A stretch of 64,000 nt of DNA from Diprion similis (GCF_021155765.1 NC_060115.1:930001-994000); one strand, 5' to 3'; shown: positions 11,601 to 28,500, numbered from the stretch's first letter. Notes: generated from the sequence alone by a model not told the origin. Numbers and translations: made by a program.

Positions 11601-13967
11601 ATTCGAAAAGACAGCGTCACCCACCCAGCGAAGTTGTACAGTTGTAGCCGCGGTGTGTTGGGCACACGCTCTCTCACGGATGGAAAAGCCGACGGGACCG
11701 AACTCTGTGCCGGTGGAAATTTGATTTATATGTTAATCGGCAGACAGCTGTCGTGCCGACGTTCGCAACTGCGCGGCCGATCGCCTGGCACAGAGTACTC
11801 TTCGTCTTTTACTTCGCTCTTTCTCCTCCTCAACCTTTTCTTCGTATTCTATTTCGTACCATCCCAGACTCCATCCATCCCACACACACACACACACACA
11901 CATCTATTCCAGACGACGATATAACTCTGACTTCTCTTCGAACTCGCGACATGTAACACGAATAAATAGGCCACTTCCGTTGGCTATATTTTTAGGAATG
12001 ACCCATATCTTTTACTCGCCGTCACAGTTGCAGTACGTATAACCCTTCCGGGCTAAAGGAGAATCCTAGTCGATACCGTGTGGGGGATGACCCTGAACCA
12101 GGACTTCTGCTTCCCCGTCACTCGCGTCCGCGGTTCTTGCAGGCGTTAATTGTGAGGTGATGCATCATTTTCTACAAGTTGTTTTCCGAGATTCATACCA
12201 TTTTTTCAAACAGATATCAGAGAATGTAATTTTAGACTACGCATAAAGGGATCTGAATGTAAATTTCGCTCACCCGTTCCGCAGGGAAATATTGAATCGA
12301 ATTTCCATTTACGTATTGAATTTGTTTACCGTTTTGAAAATTATTATATCAGAATATGGGATATCGAACGGATTTTCGGTGAAAGCTAAATTATCGTGCC
12401 GGTTATTTACCATTCGGATTTCCATTCGAATTGAGAACCGAAGGCTGCTGTTTCGACGTGTATTCCATTACACATATGGCAGTAGTGATGTCCGTGGTGA
12501 ATAAACAGAAGTCAAGTTTAAGCCGGTTAATTTGAATAACAAAGTATTGCAAAACAGGGAATCATTCCGTGTTTGACGATTGGTTGGAGAGGAGGAAAAT
12601 TCGGTCCATCAATGAATCTGGTTCATGCATCTGGACACGTTTTGGAAATAATGCCCAGAATGAATGGCACTTTGAAACAGAAAAGCAGCTTTTTTGCCAA
12701 CGTTGTTCATGCGGTATTGAAGCTAATCTAATCGCATCCCGTTGAAACGCAAGTATTTGTTTTCGGAGCGGGGAAATAGGGGATCTAATTCAATCACCCT
12801 TGAAGGCTCAATGATTGATGCTTATAACGGACGAAGTGCTAAAGAACGGCTCGGGTAATTACGGCACGATATTCGTATAAGGTATAAGGTAAGTTAAAAT
12901 TTGACCAATTAAAGTGTCTATCAAAGGGGCGATAATTAATTAGTAATTAAACAATAATATTGATGAAATTCCAGCCGCTACCGCCACGCCACCCCTCCAG
13001 ACGAAACTTTCGGAAACTCGTTTAAGTTCGCCCCCCACACCCCTCACCCCCTCACTACCACCACTGCCATCGTGCCACCAACTTTATCCGGTGCGTAACA
13101 TCGCCCACGCCCTAGCTAGACCGACGGTCCTCGTCCTCGTCTTCGTAATCCTGGCGGTCCAGGCCGGCTGCAAAAAGTTCATCCGAGGCACGGGACGCTC
13201 GGTAATGGAATTAGAATTAACCGGGGAGGCAAATAACCTATCGGATCTGGTTAAAAACTGTGTCAGCACGAGTTCAAGCCGGTGGATATAATCCGACCGA
13301 GCTTGAACGAGCAGCCGCAAACTTACCCCTTTCGAAAATCTAATGGATCGATGATTAGACGCTTTTTTTGTACTCGCAAAAGCTCACAACTCTGTGGCAA
13401 CTATTCGGTGAATTTTATTTTTCTGTGCGGTCACTTTAACCGGGATTCAAATAGATACCGGAAAGTTTGAAGAAATTCAATGATTATTTGGGCAAACTTT
13501 AGAACGTAAATTTGAAAAATCTTGACATTTCAAGCGTAATGGGAATCAGATATGTGGAAATCACGCAGACACCGCGATTGGAAAGTGACCTACTTAGATA
13601 AGATAAAATGTCACAATATGCACTTTATGAAATATGGAATGTCATTTTACTTTGTCCCAGTGGCTTCTTTTCACTTTATCAACAACGGAACCAGATCGCG
13701 TTACCGCGATAATATTTATCCAGCGGAATTAAAAACGTACCAGACGAAATAACGATGATAAATGCGTCATCATGTCAAACAGACTTACCTCAACTGCCCA
13801 CCTTTTACGGTTTTCAGAAAATTGCGCAAATTGATAGATAAGTGGCGATCGGTTATCAGTTACAGGCTTAACCTCGAGTGATTTAGATCGTTTGCATTTC
13901 AATCGACAAAGAAGGAAGACACGTTGCTTAAAAATGCAGATAAAATCGAACTAGATTATCGGCTGCG
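8651..13967. other. long gene-poor stretch
   Basis: I cannot support a gene here. A CA repeat lies at 11881-11902. Around 13,100-13,205 is a hydrophobic, signal-peptide-like stretch (VLVLVFVILAVQAGC in one frame) that ends at a possible donor (TCG|GTAATG near 13,201). It has no ATG, so at most it is one exon of an unseen gene. Confidence 0.4.
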
Positions 13968-13975
13968 TATATAAG
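13968..13975 (+). promoter_or_regulatory. TATA box of the first trypsin gene
   Basis: TATATAAG lies 45 bases before the ATG at 14013. This leaves room for a transcription start about 25-30 bases downstream (near 14,000) and a very short leader, as is usual for highly expressed insect digestive protease genes. Confidence 0.65.
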
Positions 13976-14012
13976 CACGAATTGCAATGCAACCGAATCA
14001 CAGACTCCTAAA

Positions 14013-15549
14013 ATGTTTCTTCTCGCTGTCATCTGCGCGCTTGCTGTGACCTGCGGCCTGGGTAAGTGACAACAAGTGGTAAAAAAAAATTGTTCGATTT
14101 ACCAAGTATGCCGATTACATATGGCGAAATCAATGATTTTTTTTTATAATAACATAAATCCAATCCTATATCAGAACAAAAATCATTATACTTACCAGCC
14201 TTTTGTTCATTCAAATGAAATTGAATATTTTTTCACTGTATTTGGTAATCTCAACAAATCCTTTCTCTGTGTAATGAATCGATCGATCAATAACTGGTGA
14301 ATGTTATCCAGGATCAGGATCCCCGGCATCTTGGCGGAAGCCGCGACTACTCGACGGGCGAATCGTCGGCGGTGTTGAGGCGACGATCGCGAATCATCCG
14401 TACCAACTGTCCTTCCAGCTATACGACCAACATTTTTGCGGAGCCGCGATCATCGCCCCAAAATGGGCCATCACCGCGGCCCACTGTATCGGGTAAATTC
14501 CTGCACTGTTTCGTCAATTATCCCTCATTTATATCAGTAGCCTCGCGGTGTTATTATTGCCTTGTTATTCAACCTAAGCCATGCAACGATACACACGAGT
14601 CGGTCTTCCTCGTCATCGCATAATTAGCGCTAGCAAATCACACGCATCGAACACCGTCATTGATATAAATAGTCGGTAATTAATGCGGGCAGTATCGATC
14701 AATTTCAGTGATCGCTCAAGTCACCGACATTGTTAAATTACTCACAACTGCAATGACACTAATCGATCCATATATTTTTCATTAGGTCATCATCCACCAA
14801 GAACTATCGCCTAAGCGCCGGGAGCGCGGACAAATCCGAAGGCAAACTGTATGAGATTAAAAATGCGACTCCTCATCCTAACTACGACTGGTACACAATC
14901 GATTACGACATGGGTATTATAGAGGTTCGTTAACACAAGCTAATCTGGAATTGAGATTTGTTCAAAATTTCATCTCCGAAATTCATTGTCAATCCAAATG
15001 TCGGTTACCTCTTTTCTACTAACCTGCATCGCTAATCGAGCTTCAATTTTTCACCGAAAATCCAGATCGATGGCGAATTCGAATTCGGCGATAACGTCCA
15101 GCCGGTTTCCCTGCCTGATGTCGAGCCTTCAGCTGGCACCAATGGCAACGTGACCGGATGGGGAGCGCTCTGGGTACGAAAAAGACATGTTTAATTTTTT
15201 GTTTACCCACAAATCATCGACTCTTCCTCAACCTGACGTCAATTTTCAGCAAGGCGGAAGCGTCGCAAAGCAGCTGCAAAGGGTCTGCGTGCCGGTGATA
15301 CCCCGAGATGTGTGTGCCGAAGCCTATAACGGGTTGAACGGAATAACGCAGAGGATGATATGCGCCGGCAACATTGAAGAGGGGGGCAAGGACTCCTGTC
15401 AGGGTGATTCAGGGGGTCCTCTCGTCGCGGACGGCGTCCTCTACGGCATCGTGTCCTGGGGCAACGGTTGCGCAATGCCCGGCTATCCAGGCGTCTACAC
15501 AAACGTGGCCGAACTTCGGGAATGGATCAAAGAAGTGACTGGAGTCTGA
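14013..15549 (+). CDS. trypsin-like serine protease (active), five exons
   Basis: Secreted S1A endopeptidase expected to cut after Lys/Arg. Exons: 14013-14061, 14312-14492, 14786-14924, 15066-15173, 15250-15549, all with GT..AG borders; 258 residues. A hydrophobic signal peptide (residues 1-16) is followed by a short pro-segment and the activation site R33|IVGG. Catalytic residues are His74 (TAAHC), Asp118 (DYDMG) and Ser213 (GDSGGP). Asp207, six residues before the Ser, plus the glycines in SWGNGC and GYPGVY give a trypsin S1 pocket. Six conserved cysteines are present plus an extra one, Cys172, without an obvious partner. It lacks two introns found in its neighbours (after the P-Y-Q region and before GDSGGP). 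It has a TATA box upstream and AATAAA at 15682-15687. Whether the role is digestive or immune cannot be read from sequence. Confidence 0.95.
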
Positions 15550-15681
15550 TCGTGAGACGCGATCTGGATGAATCGCGGATGCAACAACCTTCAGCTGTGA
15601 TTTTGGCAAATGGCAATATTATCCAATACGCAACTTAATATGTACGAAAACGAGGGTGGACGGAGATTTTTGTCGAATTTA

Positions 15682-15687
15682 AATAAA
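15682..15687 (+). terminator. polyadenylation signal of the first trypsin gene
   Basis: AATAAA lies about 130 bases after the TGA at 15547-15549, a normal distance for a short 3' untranslated region. Confidence 0.7.
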
Positions 15688-16065
15688 GCTTGTAATGTAA
15701 TATAAAAACAACGGAATATTAAAATGAATTATCATGTACGTTACCCACACGCGAGCCTGACACCAAAATCCCAGTTTCGCAGCAGTTCGAGGAAGTAAAT
15801 CACGATACATCAAAAACGTCCGATAAAATACGAGCACTTACTCAGACTGGCGTGTGTGCGTCCCGGTAATGGATGTTCTTGGTAGAGGTCTAGAATATCG
15901 TCCGTCGTTTGCGCATAAAAATCCGTGGATTAAAATATGGTAAAATTATCTATGTTTGGTACGTCTATCTTCGATTGGACGGGCTTTATGGATTAGAGAC
16001 ACCCGCCCGGGAGCAAACTAGGCTGGCTTCAGTCAAACCGAGAACTCCGTTAATGTACTTCAACG

Positions 16066-17293
16066 ATGTCCAACTCAGAGCTTGTTCTCTCGATCATTGC
16101 TGTTCTGTTTTACGGTGTGTATGCAACGTGTGACAAATTTCTGTAATTTTTACACCTCGTGTCATTAAATGTGTAATTTTCATGCACCCAGGCATCGCCT
16201 TCGCGAATTCCGAGAATGCCGATATATCGAAGTATCCCTATCACGTGAGTTGATTTTAATGCCGCTCGAACCAAACTCTGGTTGATAAAGAATACTCAAC
16301 TGGTTTCAAAAATATTCCAAGGTTTCCGTCGAGTACAATAATTCTCACAGCTGTAGCGGCGCGTTGATAACCGAACTCTGGGTGGTGACGGTAGCTTCTT
16401 GTGTGCATCGGTACGTGAAAATGAACCCCGGTAGCTCAATTATCTTTCAAGACAAGAGTGAAAACACCGTCGATTTTACTTCCAGACATGGTGCGACGGG
16501 TCTCACCGTCAGATTTGCAACGACGATTGTGTCAACGGGTGGAGAACAGTTGGAAGTCGGTACCGTCATCGTTCATCCGGATTTCGATACGATATTTTAC
16601 GACTACGACATCGCCTTGTTGAAGGTGCGTATTGCTGCATCCAAGATGGATTGAAGAACTCTTTATCATTACAATGATTCCAGCTGCACGTGCCGCTGCA
16701 ATTCGGTGATGGTAAGCAGCCGATCGTGCTGCCTTCTTCGGAACATGAAGTCGACGATGGAACAGCAACCAACGTAACGGGCTGGGTCATGGGCACGGTG
16801 AGGTTCGGTAACCCGCCAGTTACAACCCAAGAACGAACAAATCCATTCACGTCAGGATTAGTTTTCTAAATATCGCCAATAATGAAGTTTCGCTTTTCAG
16901 CAGGGTAACTCAGCGCCCCAGTTGACCGTAGTTTCGACTCCAACGATCAACCAAACGATCTGCAAGTCCAGCCTACCTTCATTCAAGGATCTTCTGGATT
17001 CCATGCTTTGCGCTGGGCACATGGACGCGGACGCGGAGGTTTGTCAGGTGCGTGGAAATCAGCTCGTCATCATCGTTATTTAGAATATTTGAGCCGTTTG
17101 CTCGATTTTCATTTTTCTCTGCTTCTTTGTGTCAAAGGGGGACTTGGGAGCGCCGTTGGTGCACGAAGAGAGGTTGGTCGGAATTTTGTCGTACGGATTG
17201 GGCTGCGCAGTTCCGACATTCCCGGCGGTCTACACGAGGATCAACAGTTTTGTCACGTGGATCTTTGACCACACGGGGATTATAATTTATTGA
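16066..17293 (+). CDS. catalytically dead serine protease homolog without activation site
   Basis: S1A-fold pseudoprotease, 248 residues. Exons: 16066-16114, 16192-16244, 16322-16410, 16486-16624, 16684-16797, 16901-17047, 17138-17293; all frames and phases join cleanly. A signal peptide covers about residues 1-21. The R|IVGG activation sequence is missing: the mature part opens directly with NADISKYPYHVSVEY. The catalytic His is Ser60 (VASC for AAHC) and the catalytic Ser is Leu200 (GDLGAP for GDSGGP). Only Asp105 (DYDIALLK) remains. The six framework cysteines and the GW strand are kept and the frame is open throughout, so this looks like a selected non-catalytic protein and not a pseudogene. 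Serine protease homologs are known as cofactors or binding proteins in insects; its partner is unknown. It starts about 520 bases after the trypsin stop, in the same direction, and has AATAAA at 17352-17357. Confidence 0.92.
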
Positions 17294-17351
17294 ATTGAGT
17301 GAGGGTGTCTGTCGGTGAATGTCGAAAATTACGGGATGTAGCTGCGGTGAG

Positions 17352-17357
17352 AATAAA
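17352..17357 (+). terminator. polyadenylation signal of the serine protease homolog
   Basis: AATAAA about 60 bases after the stop codon at 17291-17293. Confidence 0.65.
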
Positions 17358-18024
17358 TAATTTTTTTCCTGCTGAAATCGTCGAGCAGACGTAAACAATG
17401 TTACTTCACAAACTGTATCCGATAAATTCGGGGATAAAAATCACGCAGAAACAGCCCACCTGAACAAGCTTTTACCGGATTTGAATTGGTAGCAAAATTT
17501 ATGAAATCTGTTCGGGGATTTCCGGTGCGTACGATTTGCATAAATTACCTACCGTTAGACCGGATCACAGGGATCCGAATTCACCGCTGCACTGAAACAC
17601 GTAGGAATGCATGGCGCGCCGTGCAGCGATGCAGGAAACACACCGATTTCCACAATTACAGGGCTCATAATTTCGCGGTCTAATTCATATTCATTACGAG
17701 GCGGCATTGAAATGAACTAATAATCAATTATTTCGTGTACCGTTGATCACTCGGCTAGCAATAACTTACACACGTCTACCCATCAGATCCGCCTTTAATT
17801 CAATTACATATCAACTAATACCTTGCTCTGATTCACAGTCAATTAGTGCCACGTTGCGCTAATTGCAGAAAATGCATAGAGCCTGTATATACCTAATACC
17901 CAAACAGCCCCTTTTCGCTGCTGCACAAAGTTACTAACTAATTAATCGATCGAATCAGCTGCATAAGTGGTTGAAAAATTACTTACCAATCATCAACAAA
18001 ATATCTACAGTAACTCGATTGTTC
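17358..18024. other. spacer between convergent protease genes
   Basis: Non-coding spacer between the 3' ends of the plus-strand homolog and the minus-strand trypsin. I see no open frame or repeat of note. Confidence 0.5.
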
Positions 18025-18030
18025 TTTATT
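18025..18030 (-). terminator. candidate polyadenylation signal of the third protease gene
   Basis: TTTATT on plus reads AATAAA on minus, about 230 bases beyond the stop at 18261-18263. It is the nearest canonical hexamer downstream. Confidence 0.45.
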
Positions 18031-18260
18031 CCTTACGTAAACATTTTTCTGATCATACAAAGCAACATACGCGATATAGTGACAGATCTGTACAGTTTAA
18101 ATGTCATCAATGTTTCATAATCCCATCCTGGAATAGCTGCGTCCAATAATTTGGTTTAGTACTAATGTTCCGGACTGCATCAATCCTCGAGATGTAGATG
18201 AATGCGCCAAATGAATCGGCGAGTAGTGGATAGAATGCAGAGATGTTCGATGGCTTTTCA

Positions 18261-19801
<1,541 letters not shown>

Positions 19802-21128
19802 CGTCAAATCCGTGAACAAACTATTTTCATGCATCGGAACGCCGTTGATTTTAATGATGTGGGTTCTCCAAAACGAGTATCAAATGTCCGTCAATGGCCT
19901 CGAGGAAAACAGGAAATTTCCAAAAAATAATCGAGACCGATGATACGTTCCGATTAAATCCACATTATTGACCTAATTGGGTAAATGCGACATTTACAGA
20001 ATATTAAATGTTCTTCCAAACTTGCTTCAATCCCGCACACAACTGTTTTTATTCGTTACAAGAAATTTATGTTCGTTTTCACTCTTGCCAAAATTATTTT
20101 TCCACTATTAGTTTCACCATTTTCATTTTGCCGTGTCACTGGAAAGGTCAGTTATCGTCCACAAGGCTATCAAACAACTTTACTCACGACGTTCAAAAGC
20201 GACGATTCAACGTTCAAGGGGATCAAACCACTGGCTAGACCGCACAGTGTTATACTTCAAATACATAGGGTGTACCGTACACACAACGGCACTCTTGATC
20301 CTTATCTGAAGGTCTGTAGCGGTCACTGCAGGTAGGTAGAGCGAAAGTCTTATATCGACAAGTTCAGTTAATCGATTTTATGGCCACCTTTCGGTACTTC
20401 AAACTGCGGTCTAGAGAACAACTACCAAAAAAAAAAAACTTTTCAACATTCTTTCGTGTACCTTTTCCACCAAGTTTCATTGATACCAGGTCAATTCTCA
20501 CAGTGATCTGAAAATCAAACGTAGTCCACGCCACAAGTTTATCTAATGACTAAGATTTAATTATAACTGTCAACAGTCTTATTCTTCGTGTGTATTTATA
20601 CATCAAGAAGCAAACACCCGCCGTTTGAATCATCTAGTATTCATGACACGCCGCAACGTTCAGCTACGCTCTCTCTCACCCAGTTGCTCAGCACTTAATT
20701 ATTGTCCTAATTGTCAGTTGCTCTGTTTGACACTACACAATTTATAATCTTATAATTTCACATTTAACCGTAACGGAACAAGTGCGCTGAATCGCAAATT
20801 AACAATCTGTGAAAGAAACTTTGTGGGTACGGGATACTATTCTTGCATCACGAAAAGTCAGACCTCTGATTACCTCTCGTAATTTGATAATAATGAAGCG
20901 AACTGTGTTGAGTCACGCTAATTTAATGGTTTTTTCCTATGTTGTCTTCGACTGTTAATTTACAGTCAAATGATATTAATAGGAATCTAATAGTAATCTT
21001 TGAGAACAATGTAAAACGGAATTAAAACACGAGAATTGGGATAACATTAATTGGAAAATGTAGCGAGTGTATTCCAAATATTCGATACAGAGTAGGTACA
21101 CAAACATTCCCTAATATTGATGGCAGCC
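19802..21128. other. spacer between two minus-strand protease genes
   Basis: Promoter side of the third gene and 3' flank of the fourth. There is an A run near 20,430. The plus-strand open frames around 19,985-20,335 resemble nothing I know. I see no protease exon remnants. Confidence 0.5.
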
Positions 21129-22986
<1,858 letters not shown>

Positions 22987-23884
22987 TGCTTAACCAGAAC
23001 TGATGAAGTGTGTAAGATATTCACCTTCGACATTGGTTTACGATAAACGGAAGACGCTCGATAAAACCTTTCCTGATTCTCCCTTTGATTAATCAGCGAT
23101 GACATTTTTTGCACCGCAAACATTTAATCACGCACCGTATTTTCTGCGATAATCGCGAATGATTTCGCATCAGATTTATTCGTCATTCACGCGATAAGTT
23201 ACAGCAGGTGGGTCGAGGTAGTCATTCAACAACCACGCGACACCTTTTACACGATTATGTACAGGCCCGTTGATTCTCAGAGGTTCTTAAAACCACGGAG
23301 ATAAAGTCGACCGTTATCGCGCACTAAACGAGCAGAAAATCGAATTACCTGAAGAAGGATAATTTGAATTTTCACTCAACTTATTCGCCGCTGTGGTGAT
23401 TAGCTGCCATTGTCATGCTAAATTAAATACGTACAAAACCGCCTTTCACCTCGATTCTTGAAGCCCCTGAAACTCATTAGGATTGAAACTGGACATAAGA
23501 TCCTTCATTGCCTCGTTATATTGCTTCGACACTTCCTGATTCCGTTTTCCGATACCAAGTTCCTCTTTTCAGTACCGATCAGCACATACTTACCCAGGCA
23601 GCACCAGATTAAAAACTATTGGGGTTCGAATCCCTCCGCCATATACAAAAATGATCGGTAGTACTAGCTGTTCGATGTTTCACACATAGCGCTCGAAATG
23701 TTTAGCCTCTATATTAACAAACGCCGTAAAAACTGCTTGTGAAAAAATTCATATATTTTTAAAAATACGCAGTCTTACCGATATAAGAATGAGACAATAA
23801 TTATTGTTTAAAAATAGCTGCGGTTGCTCGATATTAAGAAATAATTTTTTCACAATCTGCATTGCGTTTGACATGGTCCAGAGG
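22987..23884. other. spacer between minus-strand protease genes
   Basis: Holds the promoter of the fourth gene and the 3' flank of the fifth. A GGTTCGAATCC motif near 23,625 looks like a tRNA B-box but has no acceptor or D arm around it. No gene is seen. Confidence 0.5.
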
Positions 23885-25570
23885 CTAGTCAAAATCCACT
23901 CCGGTTTGATTGACCAACCACTCGCGGAATACCGAGACTCGGCTGTAAACGCCAGGCTGATATGCTCCTGCGCATCCGTCACCCCAGGACACGATTCCGA
24001 CAAGGATATTTTCGTAGAACAAAGGACCGCCGGAGTCTCCCTGAAAGGAAATCGGCGAAGCGTCATTTCAGTGCACGTTTCACAACTTAGTGATCGCCAG
24101 CGTTTTACCTGACAGGCATCCTTTCCTCCCTCGTCGTAGCCGGCGCAAATCATCCTGTCAGTGACCGGATTCGTGCTCGCGTAGAGCTCGGCGCAGTAGG
24201 TGTTGTTCAAGACGGGAACCTCGACGACCTGGAGAACCGTCGGCAGGCTTCCGCCGGACTAAAAAAATTCGGAAAGGAGCGGAATTATTACCCCATCGTT
24301 TCAAAAACGCGGAAAGTTCGAGAGGATGTGGATACTGACGGACAGTCTTCCCCACCCTGAGACCGCGACGAGGGTGCCGTCGGCTAGGGTGTAGTCCGAG
24401 GTCGGGATCTCGATCGGCTGGACTGTGGTGCTGAACTCGAACGGCAGCGTCACCTTTATCACCGCTATGTCGTAATCGTAGGTCAACGAGTTGTACGAAT
24501 CGTGATATGTGAAGTAGGATATTGAGTAGAGGGTTCCTCCCGAGTTACGGTACGAACTTCCGACCCTGATCTGCAGGTAGCTTGTCAGCGATGACGAAAG
24601 CGACGCGACGCAGTGAGCCGCCGTCGCCACGAAATACTCCGTTATTATGGAACCACCGCATCGGTGCGAGCTGAAGTACACCAGCGATATCTGCTCAATG
24701 AGAGGAATGCCAATTTCGAGACATGAGATGAAGTGAGTTTTTTTAACATGGAATAAAAAATATATTCTTCTTATTTCTAGCGAACTTTGTCGAAATTTGC
24801 CAAAGTATTTGCGTTGGCTGTCTGTGATTTATCGGGAATGTTTTATTGCTTATTTCTCTTTGTATAGACAAGTTAATGAACTGAGTGTTATACAGTTTAT
24901 TGTAAATACATGGTCGTTATCTTTCTTTTGTTAGCTGATGGCAACACTCGCAGAAGGCTTGTGTATTATCTCAAAGATAAGTGCAAGGTTTTCTAATAAT
25001 CAGGATCATAAGCTTGTCGACGTAGAATTGTTAAACCTAATGGAAAAAAATTTACTCCGAACTTAGCGGCAATATTATTGATGCTATTTTGATAAATTTT
25101 GAAGAGAGATTATATTTTTCTTAAAGCAGCTGAATTTTTTTTTACCCATAACCAGAACTTTCCGTAATTTGAAAACATAATATGGAAATGCAACGAATTG
25201 AACACAAAACAGTTATTTTTTTTTGTGAAATTCGTACCTGGTAAGGATGTTCCTCGATGGTTGTCGCCTCACCACCGACAATTCTGCCCTCCGAGAAGCG
25301 AGAGATGCCGCCTTCCGCGCCTGAAAACGATTAATTAGAAACGCAGTGATGATTAAATGAACAATAGCTGTTTCTCGTACGGATTTCATTTCTAGTTCAG
25401 AACAATTTTTGGGAATATTTTTCCTGTTTGTTTTTCAGCCCGTTTGTGTATCCACCATGAAACTTCAACTACACGCTAGCTTTTATAAACGGTTATAAAC
25501 GGTGTTTGATTCACTTACCGCAGGCAGCAAGCGCAAGAATTACACCCAGCAATAGTTGTTCACGTTTCAT
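23885..25570 (-). CDS. trypsin-like serine protease (active), five exons
   Basis: Secreted S1A protease of 263 residues. Exons in transcript order: 25570-25519, 25320-25238, 24690-24340, 24258-24109, 24040-23885. Signal peptide about 1-17, pro-segment, then R30|IVGG. The triad is His71 (TAAHC), Asp119 (DYDIAVIK) and Ser215 (GDSGGP). Asp209 (KDACQ), SWGDGC and AYQPGVY fit trypsin specificity. Two introns present in all five neighbours, after the catalytic His and after the catalytic Asp, are missing, so a single 351-base exon codes for 117 residues. That exon is noticeably more G+C-rich than its flanks. It is the most upstream member of the minus-strand trio. Confidence 0.95.
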
Positions 25571-28500
25571 CGCTTCCGGCGGTTGACAAATGGTAAATAT
25601 CACGTATATCTATCCATCGGAACTTTATCGTATCGTATTAATTGCCACATATAGCCAAACTGATAAAAGCTACCCACTTGTTCGAGAAATTCTCCCGTCA
25701 GCTGGCGAGAGTCGAGTTCTATCTTGATAAGGCAACAGCTGCATGTCTGAGAATACTGATGTTAGTCAAGGCGCTCAATCAGCGAGTTGGATCTTCATCG
25801 TTACCTAATTTCCTATCGAGAACAGAAAAACGAAACGTTGGAACAAAATCAGTGCGAAATATTCCAGGAACGAGAGGATCGGCAGATGTTTAAGCCCAGC
25901 AGATATCCGCCTAATTGCAATACAGATCCAATATCCTATTTCGCTAGATATTTTCAGAGGCCCGTATCAATATTTTGCGACATTTTATCTCGAGGGCGTG
26001 TAAATAAAAACGGGCGTTCTCAGTTTGGTGGATATACCTGTACGTGCGGGGATTCGGTTTTGCGATTCCACGAGAAAATTCTTCAGCTTCGATCGCTGAA
26101 CCGATGTTGATCCTCCGTAACGTATTATAAACAACGAAGCTTGACTTTTGTGAGAAATAATATGAACCGAAACCCCAGTCAAATATTGCCCCAGAATATA
26201 GATGTCAACGTTTCTTATCCGCATTTCGAAACACGCGGAAAGGTCAGAAGACCAGCTTGTCTATCACGCAACCCTTTGAAACACTATTCGCAACTCGCGA
26301 TTTCAGCCTCGGCTGAATGAGGGAGCCGATGAATGAAATTAGCGGATCATTCACCGTCGAATAGCTCACAAGTCCGCATTCATAGCGAAGAATGGTGTCA
26401 ATAATCCGCGCCCTTATCGCCCTTTGAAATTTTTCCACAGCAAATTGTGTGGCCGATAGCCAGAGGGAGCCATGGATCTTCTGCGTTTACACTTCGTCGT
26501 TGATAAATATATGTTTATAGGTATATACATATTCTCGGTGAAGTGGCCACCAGATTTATATGCTAATGACACTTTAACCGAGGTCGCCATGCCAACTACC
26601 CACATCCGAAATAATTCTCATTCACTTCTATTATTGGCATGTTTTACAGCACTCGGCACAATTCGATGCATACCTAAATTGGCCAATGGGAGAAAAAAAA
26701 GTGTAGGGTATAACGAATCGCCATTTCCATATTTATTGTACAATATTTCGTGTTAAAAGGTGCATGCTCCGTTCCCATTTTCCTCCTTTGCGTCCTTCTC
26801 TTCTATGCATGGGAAATTGCGGTCTCACAGAAACAAACAGTGGCTCACTATGCAAACTTCGCAAATTGAACGGTCGGATGCGCAGAAGCATTCGGTGCTT
26901 CTGAATTCTTCGCATAATTAACTCGTAAAAAAGTGGGTGCAAACGCATAGCAGCTATTTTTGCTGAGAAAAAAATCAAAGAACGAAATGAAATAGATATT
27001 TCAACAGATGGCGTATTCGAGCTCATTCTCACGTTGCTTCGACGCCATTACACTTCGTCACGATTTCGTCAATTTCGCCAGTAACACCCAATAAAAACTG
27101 GATTGAAAATAAAAAACTCCGAATCTGGATTGATAAACGCGAACAATCAGCCTGCCAATGAGCCGAGCATTGAATCAGGGAATACTCAGCGTGTGTGCAA
27201 TTAACGACAATTACATTGGAGTGTTGACCAACCCAATTCCACCCTGATAATTACAGGCTTGTAAACGAATTTTTGTACCCATACACAGGTTACATGAGAA
27301 AAATTTGAAACTTCCAATCAGTGATAATCGTCAATTCTCTGTTGGCTGAAATATGAAAACGATGTTCGAATTATCCAATCTCCCGGCAACGCAGGCCTAC
27401 TGAATTTATGAGTATGGCTGATAGGAAACTCGCCGGAGGATTTAATCCCGGCAAATATTGACCAAAAATATACATGTATGCGTCTGTTCATAATCAGAAC
27501 GTCTCTATTCCTCTCTCTCTCGGTGTGGGATATCGTGTTTTTCAAGAAGCAATCATGTTTGTTTATTTATATATTTGGTTAAGGTAGTAGGCAATCGCAT
27601 TTTATGGGTGGCTCATCGATTGCTCCTCGATATTGAACAGTAATCCGTGAGGATAGACACGCTTTGGACGGCGTGACTTTCGGTGGGATGAATTAATGTA
27701 ACGCTATAATCATAGAAGAATTAAAGTTAGTCATTAATAAAGGCTTAAACGAGTTTTCAGGTTAATTACAAACGGACGGATACAGCATTTGTTAGATATA
27801 ACGTTATGAAATAAAAAGAACTAAAACTGAATAATTTCATAGGACATTTTTGGCGAAATACATTATACGTATAATATCAGGAAAAACAAAGTCCGTTAGC
27901 TCGTAAAATAAACTCTAAAAAAATGAACTGCTCTGCTACTCTTTTCACAGTAAGAATCACTCCCCATAAATCCCATAAAGAATCCCACGTCAAAATCCTG
28001 ATTCAGTCTCGACTTAATGAAGCGGCGGATAAACAAGAAGATAATAACAGATTTGGAATGAAGAGCCTTGGAAGTTCCCAATTGCAGATACTTAACAATA
28101 TTAATAACCGTAGTGCTTGTCGCAACGCTTTACGACTGTTGATATTAACTTTTGCGTTATCGTTTATATACCGCGAAGAAATGCGATGAGCGTAATTGTT
28201 GTTCGCTGTTTCTTTGCTCTGACAAGTTTTGCGCATATCTTAGTCTGCATCTGATCGCTTCGACGCTGTTGGGACCGTCTGATTAAGGACATAGGTATTC
28301 GCAGAGAGCCAGACGGTGTCTATGCCTAATTCGTCGACAGCGATGAAGGGAATGCTGAATCGACGAAGACAGACGCATTACGGTCTTAAGTGCAGATTGA
28401 TCATCTTTATTGAAGTATTGATCGATATTTACGGCTGGATTATACGTCTGGAGGCATTATTTATGGTGCACGATCGTCTTGCTGAACGTGACCGTCAACG

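Noticed and set aside
23600..23650. tRNA B-box-like GGTTCGAATCC
   Set aside because: No A-box or matching acceptor stem upstream, and the T stem pairs poorly.
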